Positions 26,366 through 35,068 are shown, counted from the stretch's first letter. The stretch is 64,000 nt of DNA from an uncultured Lachnospiraceae bacterium (GCA_947626395.1 CANQRU010000007.1:25991-89990); one strand, 5' to 3'. The notes: generated by a model not told the origin, from the letters alone. A program made the numbers and translations.

Positions 26366-27568
26366 ATGAAAAAGGCATTCGCATTAGGTATGGCGATTGT
26401 GATGGCCGCTTCTCTGACTGCCTGTGGCGGCGGTTCCGGAAGTACCACGACGACGGCCGCTTCTTCTGAGACCACGGCTGCAGCCGCTGACGGCGGCGCA
26501 TCGGCCGGCGGCACACTGAAGATCGGCGTGATCGGACCGCTTACGGGCCCGGCGGCTGCTTACGGACAGGGCGTCCGCAACGCGGTAGAACTGGCTGTGA
26601 AGGAAGTGAATGATGCCGGCGGTATCGGCGACGGGATCATGATCGAGATGAACGCGCAGGACGACGAGCATGACGCTCAGAAGTCTGTCAACGCGTACAA
26701 TACCCTGAAGGACTGGGGCGTACAGATGATCATCGGATCCGTTACTTCCGCTCCCTGCATCGCGGTAGCTGCTGAGACCGAGGCTGACAATATGTTCCAG
26801 ATCACTCCGTCCGGTTCCGCAGTCGAGTGCGTGGCCCCGGACAACGTGTTCCGTGTCTGCTTCGCTGACCCGGATCAGGGTTCTGCTGCCGCCCAGTACA
26901 TCGGCGAGCATAAGCTGGCTACGGATGTGGCTATCATTTACGACAGCTCCACCGAGTATTCCACCGGTATCCGCGAAGCGTTCGTGGAAGAGGCTGCCAA
27001 CCAGGGCCTGAACATCGTTGCCGATGAAGCGTTCACCGCTGACAACGCGACCGATTTCTCCGTACAGCTGACCAAGGCGAAGGATGCCGGCGCTACGCTG
27101 GTGTTCTGCCCCTTCTATTATCAGGAGGCTTCCATCGTTCTGAGCCAGGCCGACTCCATGGGTTATGACCCGATCTTCTTCGGCGTGGACGGCATGGACG
27201 GTATCCTGTCTGTAGAGAATTTCGACACTTCCCTGGCTGAGGGCGTTATGCTGCTGACTCCGTTCTCCGCGACAGAGGAATCCAGCAAGGCGTTTACAGA
27301 CGCGTATGTGGCCGCTTACGGCGAGACCCCGAACCAGTTCGCTGCCGACGCTTACGATGCGGTATACGCGATCAAGGCCGCGGTAGAGAAGAGCGGCGTT
27401 ACGCCGGATATGAGCGTTTCCGATATCTGCGAGGCGATGAAGACCGCTATGACGGAGATCACGATCGACGGTCTGACCGGCGCAGGCATGACCTGGAACG
27501 CGGCCGGCGAGCCCAATAAGGCTCCGAAGGCTGCTATGATCGTGGACGGCGTCTATGTGATGCAGTAA
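26366..27568 (+). CDS. livJ: Branched-chain amino acid-type ABC substrate-binding lipoprotein
   Basis: A 400-residue LivJ-type (type-1 periplasmic fold) binding protein. The signal peptide ends in a lipobox (SLTAC) and a Gly/Ser/Thr/Ala-rich linker precedes the mature start LKIGVIGPLTGPAAAYGQGV, the classical opening of HAAT-family binding proteins. Further family marks are GVQMIIGSVTSAPCIAVA and VAIIYDSSTEYSTGI. Start ATG 26366 follows GAGGAGGAAA. A perfect consensus promoter and a downstream terminator imply high independent expression, with the permease and ATPase genes on a second promoter. The ligand may be leucine/isoleucine/valine, but members also bind urea, amides and other amino acids, so specificity is open. 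Confidence 0.88.
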   Translation: MKKAFALGMAIVMAASLTACGGGSGSTTTTAASSETTAAAADGGASAGGTLKIGVIGPLTGPAAAYGQGVRNAVELAVKEVNDAGGIGDGIMIEMNAQDDEHDAQKSVNAYNTLKDWGVQMIIGSVTSAPCIAVAAETEADNMFQITPSGSAVECVAPDNVFRVCFADPDQGSAAAQYIGEHKLATDVAIIYDSSTEYSTGIREAFVEEAANQGLNIVADEAFTADNATDFSVQLTKAKDAGATLVFCPFYYQEASIVLSQADSMGYDPIFFGVDGMDGILSVENFDTSLAEGVMLLTPFSATEESSKAFTDAYVAAYGETPNQFAADAYDAVYAIKAAVEKSGVTPDMSVSDICEAMKTAMTEITIDGLTGAGMTWNAAGEPNKAPKAAMIVDGVYVMQ

Positions 27569-27628
27569 ATGACCGCGGTGCGGTTAGAGGATAAGTCAGT
27601 AATAAGATTGATCAAATAAGATCCGACG

Positions 27629-27658
27629 TGGGGTCGCTGTAACAGGCGGCCCCATTTT
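27629..27658 (+). terminator. Terminator between livJ and livH
   Basis: TGGGGTCGC (27629-27637) pairs with GCGGCCCCA (27646-27654) with one wobble, followed by TTTT. Confidence 0.75.
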
Positions 27659-27680
27659 GTGGATTATTGCGTGAAAATTC

Positions 27681-27709
27681 TTGCGCGCCCTTTTTACATA
27701 TGCTATAAT
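27681..27709 (+). promoter_or_regulatory. Second promoter, for livHMGF
   Basis: TTGCGC (27681-27686) and TATAAT (27704-27709) are 17 bases apart, giving a leader of about 145 bases before livH. The leader shows no recognised riboswitch. Confidence 0.5.
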
Positions 27710-27857
27710 TTTATTTGATATTGTGTTTGACGTGGAAAGACATCTGTATGCACGGATGGGACATCGTGCAGAGGTTTTTGCAATATGCTATGCAGAAACT
27801 TTTGAGGAAATGTCTGTGGGAGTTTTACGGAAGAATCCGAAGAGAGGGAGGACAGAT

Positions 27858-28739
27858 ATGGGATTTCTGTCATATTTTATCAGCGGCGTCAGCCTGGGGG
27901 CAGTCTACGCGATCATCGCCCTGGGCTACACCATGGTTTACGGTATCGCCAGAATGCTGAATTTCGCCCATGGTGACATCATCATGGTCGGTGGGTTCGT
28001 GATCTTCACGATCGTGAGTACGCTGGGAATGCCGCCGCTTCTGGGCATCGTTGTAGCGGTAGCGGCATGTACGGTTCTGGGCGTGACGACGGAGCGGGTA
28101 GCTTACCGGCCGCTTCGCGAGGCGTCCTCTCTCGCGGTTCTGATCACGGCCATCGGCGTCAGCTACCTCCTTCAGAATATCGCGCTTCTGGTGTTCGGCT
28201 CCAATCCGCGGCAGTTCACGTCGGTCGTGACGCTGCCGAATCTGGTGCTGGCGGGGGGCGCGCTTACGATTTCTTCCACGACCATCGTGACGATCATCAG
28301 CTGTATCATCATTATGGTTGCGCTGACCGCGTTTATCAATAAGACAAAGATCGGGCAAGCCATGCTGGCGGTCTCCGAGGACCGCGGCGCGGCGTCCCTG
28401 ATGGGCATCGATGTAAATAAGACCATCGCGGTGACATTTGCCATCGGTTCGGCCCTGGCAGCCATCGCCGGAGCACTGCTCTGTTCGGCGTACCCGTCCC
28501 TGACTCCCTATACCGGTTCCATGCCCGGCATCAAGGCGTTCACGGCGGCTGTGTTCGGCGGCATCGGATCGATTCCGGGAGCGCTGATCGGCGGCATCAT
28601 TCTGGGCGTCATCGAGAACCTGTCAAAAGCGTATATTTCCTCCCAGCTGTCGGACGCGATCGTGTTCGCGGTGCTGATCATCGTGCTCCTGGTACGTCCC
28701 ACCGGCATCCTGGGCAGGAAGATCAACGAGAAAGTGTAG
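27858..28739 (+). CDS. livH: Branched-chain amino acid ABC transporter permease LivH
   Basis: A 293-residue membrane permease of the LivH/BPD-transp-2 family. The opening SYFISGVSLGAVYAIIALGY TMVYG is the standard LivH start, followed by MLNFAHGDIIMVGGFV. About eight hydrophobic segments are visible. The ATPase-contact region SEDRGAASLMGIDVNKTIAV lies near residue 180. Start ATG 27858 is preceded by GGGAGGAC. It is the first gene of a tightly packed set (livH-livM-livG-livF) and should form the channel together with LivM. Confidence 0.93.
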   Translation: MGFLSYFISGVSLGAVYAIIALGYTMVYGIARMLNFAHGDIIMVGGFVIFTIVSTLGMPPLLGIVVAVAACTVLGVTTERVAYRPLREASSLAVLITAIGVSYLLQNIALLVFGSNPRQFTSVVTLPNLVLAGGALTISSTTIVTIISCIIIMVALTAFINKTKIGQAMLAVSEDRGAASLMGIDVNKTIAVTFAIGSALAAIAGALLCSAYPSLTPYTGSMPGIKAFTAAVFGGIGSIPGALIGGIILGVIENLSKAYISSQLSDAIVFAVLIIVLLVRPTGILGRKINEKV

Positions 28740-28748
28740 GTGACGGAC

Positions 28749-29810
28749 ATGATGAAGAATAAAGTACGGATTCAAAATGCAGTCACCTACGGGATGGTCA
28801 TCCTGTTCTGGGCGGTGATCCAGATCATGGATAAGACCGGTCATCTGAGCAGCCTGTTTAAGGGGCTTCTGGTTCCGCTCTGTATGTACGCGATCCTGGC
28901 GGTATCGCTGAATCTGACCGTGGGCATCCTGGGAGAGCTGAGCCTGGGTCACGCGGGATTCATGTGCCTGGGCGCGTTTTCCGGCGCGTTTCTGACCAAC
29001 TGCCTGGAGACGGCGGTTCCCAGCGTGGGACTGCGCTTCTTTCTGGCGCTGATCCTGGGCGCGCTGGTGGCGGGAGTCTTCGGTCTGCTGATCGGTATTC
29101 CGGTCCTGCGGCTGAAAGGTGACTATCTTGCTATTGTGACATTGGCTTTCGGCGAGATCATCAAGAACCTGATCAACGTCCTCTATGTGGGGCGTGACGC
29201 CAACGGGTTTCATTTTTCCATGAAAGATACCACCTCCCTCGGTATGGATAAGGAGACCGGGGTGGTTCTCATAAAGGGAGCGCAGGGCATTACTGGGACG
29301 CCGCGGGCGGCCACCTTTACGATTGGGATCCTTTTGCTTCTTCTGACGCTGTTTATCGTGCTGAACCTGATCCATTCCAGGACCGGGCGGGCGATCATGT
29401 CCATCCGCGACAACCGGATCGCGGCAGAGTCCATCGGCATCAATATTACCAAATACAAGCTGATGGCATTCTCCATCTCGGCGGCCCTGGCGGGCATGGC
29501 CGGCGTGCTTTACGCCCACAGCCTGTCCACGCTGCAGGCTTCGTCCAACAACTTCGGCTACAATAAGTCGATCCTGATCCTGGTATTCGTGGTGCTGGGC
29601 GGCCTTGGCAATATGCGCGGCTCCATCATCGCGGCCATGCTTCTGACGGCGCTGCCGGAACTGCTGCGCGGACTCAACGACTACCGTATGCTGATCTATG
29701 CCATCGTGCTGATCGTCATGACGATCTTCAATTCCAGCCCGAAGGCGATCGAGCTGAGAAGCGTGGTCATGAGCAGGCTGCGCGGCGGCGCGAAGAAGGA
29801 GGTGGCGTGA
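28749..29810 (+). CDS. livM: Branched-chain amino acid ABC transporter permease LivM
   Basis: A 353-residue permease, partner of LivH. Family features include LSLGHAGFMCLGAFSGAFL near residue 65, LRLKGDYLAIVTLAFGEI near 120 and IRDNRIAAESIGINITKYKL near 220, the ATPase-contact loop. It carries about ten membrane segments. Start is taken as ATG 28749 rather than the in-frame GTG 28740, because GTAGGTGA lies at suitable distance from the ATG; both are possible. The gap to livH is only a few bases, so the genes are coupled. Confidence 0.9.
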   Translation: MMKNKVRIQNAVTYGMVILFWAVIQIMDKTGHLSSLFKGLLVPLCMYAILAVSLNLTVGILGELSLGHAGFMCLGAFSGAFLTNCLETAVPSVGLRFFLALILGALVAGVFGLLIGIPVLRLKGDYLAIVTLAFGEIIKNLINVLYVGRDANGFHFSMKDTTSLGMDKETGVVLIKGAQGITGTPRAATFTIGILLLLLTLFIVLNLIHSRTGRAIMSIRDNRIAAESIGINITKYKLMAFSISAALAGMAGVLYAHSLSTLQASSNNFGYNKSILILVFVVLGGLGNMRGSIIAAMLLTALPELLRGLNDYRMLIYAIVLIVMTIFNSSPKAIELRSVVMSRLRGGAKKEVA

Positions 29811-29811
29811 G

Positions 29812-30666
29812 ATGGCGGCAGATAACAAGTCTGTGAAAATGACGGGCGGCGCGGTGAAAAACGGCGCGTCCTCGGGACAGGCGGCCGGCACAAAAGATTC
29901 CGGCGCGGTTCCGACCCTGGAAGTTAAGAATCTCAGCATTTCCTTCGGCGGCCTGAAAGCCGTGGACGGTTTCAACGTGGTCATCGGGAAAGGCCAGCTC
30001 TACGGTCTGATCGGTCCCAACGGCGCCGGCAAGACGACCGTATTCAATCTGCTGACCGGCGTATATAAGCCGGACACCGGCACGATTCTTCTGGACGGCA
30101 AGAACATTACCGGCAAGAAGACCATCGAGATCAATCAGGAGGGCATCGCCAGGACATTCCAGAATATCCGCCTTTTCAAGGAACTGAGCGTTCTGGACAA
30201 TGTCAAGGTGGGCCTGCACAATCATCACAAATATTCCACGCTGGAAGGTATTCTGCGTCTGCCGTCCTTCTATAAGGTCGAGAAGGAGATGAACGAGCGG
30301 GCGATGGAGCTTCTGTCCGTCTTCGATCTGGACAAGGAGTGCGATTACAAGGCGTCCAACCTTCCCTACGGCAAGCAGCGGAAGCTGGAGATCGCCAGGG
30401 CGCTGGCCACGGATCCGAAGCTTCTGCTTCTGGACGAGCCTGCGGCCGGCATGAACCCCAACGAGACCGCGGAACTGATGGAGACCATCCGCTTCGTCCG
30501 GGAGAAATTCAACATGACGATCCTTCTGATCGAGCATGATATGAAGCTGGTGGCCGGCATCTGCGAGAGGCTGACGGTGCTGAATTTCGGCCAGGTGCTG
30601 ACCCAGGGCGAGACCTCGGAAGTGCTGAACGACCGCCGCGTGATCACGGCGTATCTCGGAGAGTAG
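29812..30666 (+). CDS. livG: Branched-chain amino acid ABC transporter ATP-binding protein LivG
   Basis: A 284-residue ATPase. After a non-conserved, Gly/Ala/Lys-rich extension of about 36 residues, the domain begins LEVKNLSISFGGLKAV. Walker A is GPNGAGKT, and the switch-region GIARTFQNIRLFKELSVLDN is typical of LivG. The signature region reads LPYGKQRKLEIARAL and Walker B LLLLDEPAAGMNP. The N-terminal extension is not seen in usual LivG proteins (about 250-260 residues) and may be disordered. It pairs with LivF to drive the LivHM channel. The gene begins one base after livM ends. Confidence 0.93.
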   Translation: MAADNKSVKMTGGAVKNGASSGQAAGTKDSGAVPTLEVKNLSISFGGLKAVDGFNVVIGKGQLYGLIGPNGAGKTTVFNLLTGVYKPDTGTILLDGKNITGKKTIEINQEGIARTFQNIRLFKELSVLDNVKVGLHNHHKYSTLEGILRLPSFYKVEKEMNERAMELLSVFDLDKECDYKASNLPYGKQRKLEIARALATDPKLLLLDEPAAGMNPNETAELMETIRFVREKFNMTILLIEHDMKLVAGICERLTVLNFGQVLTQGETSEVLNDRRVITAYLGE

Positions 30667-30677
30667 GAGGAGAGGAC

Positions 30678-31388
30678 ATGGCGATACTGGAAGTCAAGGA
30701 TCTGGAAGTCTATTACGGCGTGATCCAGGCCATCAAGGGAATCTCCTTCGAAGTGAATCAGGGAGAGATCATCGCGCTGATCGGCGCGAACGGCGCCGGC
30801 AAGACCACGACGCTGCAGACCATCACGGGACTGATCCCGGCCAAGGCCGGCAAGATCATTTATAACGGAACCGATATCACGAAGACGCCCGGCTATAAGC
30901 TGGTGTCCATGGGCATCGCCCATGTGCCGGAAGGCAGGCGGGTGTTCGCGGAGATGACGGTTTTACAGAACCTGCGTATGGGCGCCTACACCCGTAAGGA
31001 CAAGGCGGAGGTGGAAGAAACCTTAAAGAGCATCTACAAGCGTTTCCCGCGTCTTGAGGAGCGCAGGAACCAGCCGGCCGGTACCTTAAGCGGCGGCGAA
31101 CAGCAGATGCTTGCCATGGGCCGTGCCCTGATGTCGCGGCCGAAGCTGATGCTGATGGACGAGCCGTCCATGGGCCTGTCGCCGATCTATGTGAACGAGA
31201 TCTTCGACATTATCAAGGAGATCCACAAAAGCGGCACCACGGTCCTTCTGGTGGAACAGAACGCGAAGAAGGCCCTGTCCATCGCCGATAAGGCGTATGT
31301 GCTGGAGACCGGGAAGATCGTCTTAAGCGGCGACGCCCGTGAGATGATGGACAACGAGCAGGTCAAGAAGGCATATCTAAGCGAATAA
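30678..31388 (+). CDS. livF: Branched-chain amino acid ABC transporter ATP-binding protein LivF
   Basis: A 236-residue ATPase of normal LivF length. LEVKDLEVYYGVIQAIKGIS opens the domain, Walker A is GANGAGKTT, the MGIAHVPEGRRVFAEMTVLQ segment is diagnostic for LivF, the signature is LSGGEQQML and Walker B LMLMDEPSMGLSP. It heterodimerises with LivG. Start ATG 30678 follows TAGGAGGAGAGG. It is the last gene of the transporter; a terminator lies directly downstream, at the start of spoIVA. Confidence 0.95.
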   Translation: MAILEVKDLEVYYGVIQAIKGISFEVNQGEIIALIGANGAGKTTTLQTITGLIPAKAGKIIYNGTDITKTPGYKLVSMGIAHVPEGRRVFAEMTVLQNLRMGAYTRKDKAEVEETLKSIYKRFPRLEERRNQPAGTLSGGEQQMLAMGRALMSRPKLMLMDEPSMGLSPIYVNEIFDIIKEIHKSGTTVLLVEQNAKKALSIADKAYVLETGKIVLSGDAREMMDNEQVKKAYLSE

Positions 31389-31405
31389 AACAGTCATACG
31401 ATTTT

Positions 31406-31452
31406 CCCCTTGCTGCATATATTTGTACCACCACAGCAAGGGGGTTATTTTT
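31406..31452 (+). terminator. livF terminator whose 3' arm doubles as the spoIVA ribosome-binding site
   Basis: CCCCTTGCTG (31406-31415) pairs perfectly with CAGCAAGGGG (31434-31443), then TTATTTTT and the spoIVA ATG at 31453. The purine run AAGGGGG in the 3' arm is also the only Shine-Dalgarno-like sequence for spoIVA, so readthrough transcripts from livF would hide it. Confidence 0.7.
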
Positions 31453-32928
31453 ATGGAAATGTATTCGGTATACCGGGATATCAAAGCCCGGACCGGTGGC
31501 GAGATCTATCTGGGTGTGGTCGGCCCGGTTCGCACCGGCAAGTCCACGTTTATCAAGAGATTCATGGAACTGATGGTACTCCCCAGCATGGAAGACGAGC
31601 ATGCCAGGACCCAGACCAGGGACGAACTGCCCCAGAGCGCTGCGGGCAAAATGATCATGACGACGGAACCCAAATTTATTCCGAAGGAAGCCGCGCAGAT
31701 CAAACTGGACGACGCGGTGTCCGCTAAGGTGCGCCTGATCGACTGCGTCGGCTTCATGGTGGACGGGGCCGCGGGGCATCTGGAAAATGACAGCGAGCGC
31801 CTGGTGAAGACGCCCTGGTACGACTATCAGATCCCGTTCACAAAGGCGGCGGAGATCGGAACGCGGAAGGTGATCACGGATCACTCCACGATCGGCCTGG
31901 TGGTGACGACGGACGGCAGTATCGGCGATATCAGGAGAGCGGCTTATGTGCCGGCGGAGGAGCAGACCATAGAGGAACTGAAGGAGATCGGGAAGCCGTT
32001 TCTGGTGCTTTTAAATTCCGTGAAGCCGTATTCGGACGAGACGGCGCAGCTGGCCGGGGAAATGGAGCAGAAATACGGCGTTTCCGTGCTTCCCGTTAAC
32101 TGCGAACAGCTCAGGAAGGAAGACATTTTCCGGATCCTGCAGATGGTTCTGAATGAATTCCCGGTGACGCAGATGAATTTCCGGATCCCCAAATGGATGG
32201 AGATCCTGCCTGCGGATCACTGGCTGAAAGCCGGGGTGATTACGGCGGTAAAGGAACTGATGGGCAAGGTGACCCAGATGAAGGACGTAGCCGCGGCGCT
32301 TGCGTCGGCGGCTGCGGAGGCGGTGCGCGGGATGAAGGCGGATAAGATGGATCTCTCGGACGGAACGGTGGAAGTCGCCGTCGATGTGGACGACGGATAT
32401 TATTATCAGATCCTGAGCGATTATGTGGGAATGCCGATCGACGGCGAGTGGCAGCTGATGCAGACGCTTGGCGCCCTTGCGAAGATGAAGAAGGAATATG
32501 ATAAGGTCCAGAACGCGCTGAGTCAGGTACGGCTGCGGGGTTACGGGGTGGTGACGCCGGAGAAGTCGGAGATCATCCTGGATGAGCCGCAGGTGATCCG
32601 CCACGGCAACAAGTATGGCGTGAAAATGCGGGCGGAGGCGCCGTCGATCAATATGATCAAAGCCCATATCGAGACGGAGATTGCGCCGATCGTGGGGAGC
32701 CAGCAACAGGCGGAGGATCTGATCGCGTACATAAAGAAGAATGCGGCGGAGAGCGAGGATGGGATCTGGAAGACCAATATCTTCGGGAAGTCTATTGAGC
32801 AGATCGTGGAGGACGGGATTCAGGCGAAGGTGGCGCAGCTGACGGAGGATTGTCAGGTGAAGCTGCAGGATGCGCTGCAGAAGATCATTAATGACTCTAA
32901 TGGGGGGATGATCTGCATTATCATCTGA
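31453..32928 (+). CDS. spoIVA: Stage IV sporulation protein A
   Basis: A 491-residue SpoIVA, the ATPase that polymerises into the basement layer of the spore coat around the forespore in the mother cell. Walker A is GPVRTGKS (residues 24-31), characteristic of SpoIVA. LIDCVGFMVDGAAGHLEND and TTDGSIGDI are further family blocks, and the C-terminus ends in the conserved hydrophobic NGGMICIII needed for localisation in Bacillus. Length is normal. ATG 31453 is used; the ribosome-binding site sits within the terminator stem just upstream. The own sporulation promoter (SigE type expected) could not be identified. It marks the host as an endospore former. Confidence 0.97.
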   Translation: MEMYSVYRDIKARTGGEIYLGVVGPVRTGKSTFIKRFMELMVLPSMEDEHARTQTRDELPQSAAGKMIMTTEPKFIPKEAAQIKLDDAVSAKVRLIDCVGFMVDGAAGHLENDSERLVKTPWYDYQIPFTKAAEIGTRKVITDHSTIGLVVTTDGSIGDIRRAAYVPAEEQTIEELKEIGKPFLVLLNSVKPYSDETAQLAGEMEQKYGVSVLPVNCEQLRKEDIFRILQMVLNEFPVTQMNFRIPKWMEILPADHWLKAGVITAVKELMGKVTQMKDVAAALASAAAEAVRGMKADKMDLSDGTVEVAVDVDDGYYYQILSDYVGMPIDGEWQLMQTLGALAKMKKEYDKVQNALSQVRLRGYGVVTPEKSEIILDEPQVIRHGNKYGVKMRAEAPSINMIKAHIETEIAPIVGSQQQAEDLIAYIKKNAAESEDGIWKTNIFGKSIEQIVEDGIQAKVAQLTEDCQVKLQDALQKIINDSNGGMICIII

Positions 32929-32988
32929 GGGGATATGCAGAAGGTTGGTTGAGAGATTTACGGCCTGGGGTATGGTCGCGGGGGGTAC

Positions 32989-33229
32989 GCGGACGGAAGA
33001 CCCGGCGCCTGCACTCATGGTTACGGAGGGAAGAGAATCTAAGACAAAAAAGAACCGGTTTGGGGGGCACTGTCAAATTCGCGGGAATTTCTGAAGAAAT
33101 TCCCGCTCAGGTTGACACTGCGTCCATGACTTGTGGTCATGGCCGCAGACCCCCCAAACCGGCCCTTTTTCGCCTAAGATTCTCTAACCCTCCTCCACAA
33201 ATCGCGCAGCCGCCGGGTCTTCCGTCCGC
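32989..33229. repeat. Long imperfect inverted repeat 1 with internal hairpins
   Basis: The arm 32989-33067 (from GCGGACGGAAGACCCGGCG to CCGGTTTGGGGGG) is largely complementary to 33150-33229. Inside lie two perfect hairpins: GCGGGAATTTCT/AGAAATTCCCGC (33081-33106) and CCATGAC/GTCATGG (33124-33142), plus TGTCAA/TTGACA. The whole could fold as a branched cruciform or RNA. No coding capacity. Confidence 0.75.
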
Positions 33230-33280
33230 TGTGCTTCGCAGGCGCGGGGATGCAATATACCTCGCTCCCGGAAAAACCAG

Positions 33281-33499
33281 CGAAGGAAGCATACTCCTCC
33301 TGAGGTGAATTTTGTGAGCGGTGAAAAGACTTAGCGAACAGTGATTTGCGTTGGTGCGAAAAATGGAAGGACCAGTAAAGTACCCTCTCAGATGCACCCA
33401 GGCTGGTTCCATTTTTCGCACCTGCCCTTAGCAAATCGCTGTGAACTTAGGCTTTTCCCGCGAGCAAACCTGAACCTCAGGAGGAGTATGCTTCCTTCG
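33281..33499. repeat. Long imperfect inverted repeat 2
   Basis: The outer 25 bases 33281-33305 are perfectly complementary to 33475-33499, and the inner 15 bases 33353-33367 to 33408-33422, with partial pairing between. The loop is about 40 bases. It lies 50 bases after inverted repeat 1. Together they fill most of the 780-base gap between spoIVA and the LCP gene; both may be non-autonomous elements or structured RNAs. Confidence 0.8.
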
Positions 33500-33500
33500 C

Positions 33501-33544
33501 GTCTCTCCCGCGAATGTTTCTCTGCGAATGTCTCTCCCGCGAAT
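33501..33544 (+). repeat. Short direct repeats next to inverted repeat 2
   Basis: GTCTCTCCCGCGAAT occurs at 33501-33515 and 33530-33544, with a partial copy (TCTCTGCGAAT) between. The rest of the gap to 33707 also holds the repeated AAACTGCATTT near 33583-33605 but no gene. Confidence 0.6.
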
Positions 33545-33707
33545 ATGTGCCATCTATTTTCAAATCATTGCATCGTCTTGTAAAACTGCATTTGAAACTG
33601 CATTTTCCGCTATCTTTTTTGCCGTCCATGCGTTATACTTCTGTAGGGAGGAGCGGAGACCATGCGGAAAAGGAGATTACAGAGAGAGGCCATCCGCCTA
33701 TAAAGAT

Positions 33708-35054
33708 ATGAACAGGGATTCCGAAAGGAATATAAGGCAAAGAAACCAGGTAAACCAAAGAAAAACACCGAAAGCGTCGAAAGCGCCGGAACCGGAGATC
33801 AATCTGGACATGCTGTGGCCGCCGGAGAATGACGCGGATTATCCGGACGATGATACGGATGGTACATATCTGGATGAGGACTACCCGGACGAAGGGTATA
33901 TTGACGAAGAATATCTGAAAGATATATATTCGGAAGAAGAATACACAGACGAGGAGTATCCGGACGGTGCATATCCGGAGGAGAACGGTGCAGACGGCGA
34001 TTATTCGGATAACGTATATGCAGAGGAATACGATCCGAAAGCAGGAAGATCCGGGAGAGATACCGCCGGCCGGCGCGCGAAACCGGCAAAGGCCGGAAAG
34101 AGGCGGAAGAAAAAACGCTTCCATCCGGGAAGGATTCTTCTGCTTCTGATCCTGCTTATTGCCGCCGCGGGCGGGCTCTGGGTCTTTGCGGTCAATACCG
34201 TCTATGACCGGATGCATTACGATCCCATTGAGTCTTTACAGTATACGGCCATGGAGACGGAAGGCGTCACCAATATCCTTCTGATCGGCAATGATTCCCG
34301 CGAGGACAGCGACGACGGACGTTCGGACGCCATGCTGCTGGTATCCATCAATAACCGGACGAAGAAGATCTATATGACTTCCTTCCTGCGGGACATGTAT
34401 GTAGAGATACAGGGCCATAAGAATAACCGCCTGAACGAGGCGTATTCCTTCGGCGGCCCCGAGCTTCTGATGGAGACGATCCGGCTGAATTTCGGGATCG
34501 AAGTGAACCGGTACATGCTTGTGAATTTCCAGGCGTTTGCCCATCTGGTGGACGCGGCGGGCGGCGTCGATCTGGAGCTGACCAACGGAGAGGTGATCTA
34601 TGTCAACGGCTATCTGGCGGAATACAATATGCTGGAGAACCGGACTCCCGGCACGGATTATCTGGACGAGACGCTGAGCGGTATGATCCATCTGAACGGG
34701 CCGCAGGCCCTGGCTTACTGCAGGAACCGCTATATCGGCACGGATTTCGCCCGAACGGGGCGGCAGAGGAAAGTGCTGTCCGCGCTTGTGGAGAAGGCGC
34801 CGGCTATCCTGGCCGGTCATTTCATGGATCTGATCCGTGATCTGCCGGAAGACCTGACGACGAATCTTACAAAGGACGAATGTATGCGCCTGAGCCTTAT
34901 GGCGCCCGCGGCGGTTGTCTACGGGATCGAACAGCAGAGTATCCCCGTAAGCGGAAGCTATTCGGACGCCAGGATCCGGGACATGGCGGTGCTTGAGGTG
35001 GATTTTGAGACGAACAGGCAGTTCCTGCGCGAGAGTATTTACGGTGAACAGTAA
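33708..35054 (+). CDS. LytR-CpsA-Psr (LCP) family protein with acidic Tyr-rich cytoplasmic tail
   Basis: A 448-residue LCP protein, a membrane-bound enzyme family that attaches teichoic acids or polysaccharides to peptidoglycan. The LCP domain follows a transmembrane segment (about residues 141-160): NILLIGNDSREDSDDGRSDA, then YMTSFLRDMYVEI, NRLNEAYSFGG and LAYCRNRYIGTDFARTGRQR, which carry the conserved Asp and Arg residues. Unusually, the cytoplasmic N-terminus contains a stretch of about 65 residues (42-108) made of near-repeats of the type D-E-x-Y-P/I/L, with many Tyr spaced 5-7 residues apart. ATG 33708 is the first plausible start; the ribosome-binding site is weak, so the exact start is uncertain. 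Tyr phosphorylation or a binding role for the tail is possible but inferred. Confidence 0.85.
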   Translation: MNRDSERNIRQRNQVNQRKTPKASKAPEPEINLDMLWPPENDADYPDDDTDGTYLDEDYPDEGYIDEEYLKDIYSEEEYTDEEYPDGAYPEENGADGDYSDNVYAEEYDPKAGRSGRDTAGRRAKPAKAGKRRKKKRFHPGRILLLLILLIAAAGGLWVFAVNTVYDRMHYDPIESLQYTAMETEGVTNILLIGNDSREDSDDGRSDAMLLVSINNRTKKIYMTSFLRDMYVEIQGHKNNRLNEAYSFGGPELLMETIRLNFGIEVNRYMLVNFQAFAHLVDAAGGVDLELTNGEVIYVNGYLAEYNMLENRTPGTDYLDETLSGMIHLNGPQALAYCRNRYIGTDFARTGRQRKVLSALVEKAPAILAGHFMDLIRDLPEDLTTNLTKDECMRLSLMAPAAVVYGIEQQSIPVSGSYSDARIRDMAVLEVDFETNRQFLRESIYGEQ

Positions 35055-35068
35055 AAATGGGAACGCAA

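Noticed and set aside
33501..33605. Possible CRISPR-like repeats
   Set aside because: Only two or three irregular short copies, no regular spacers and no cas genes in the window.
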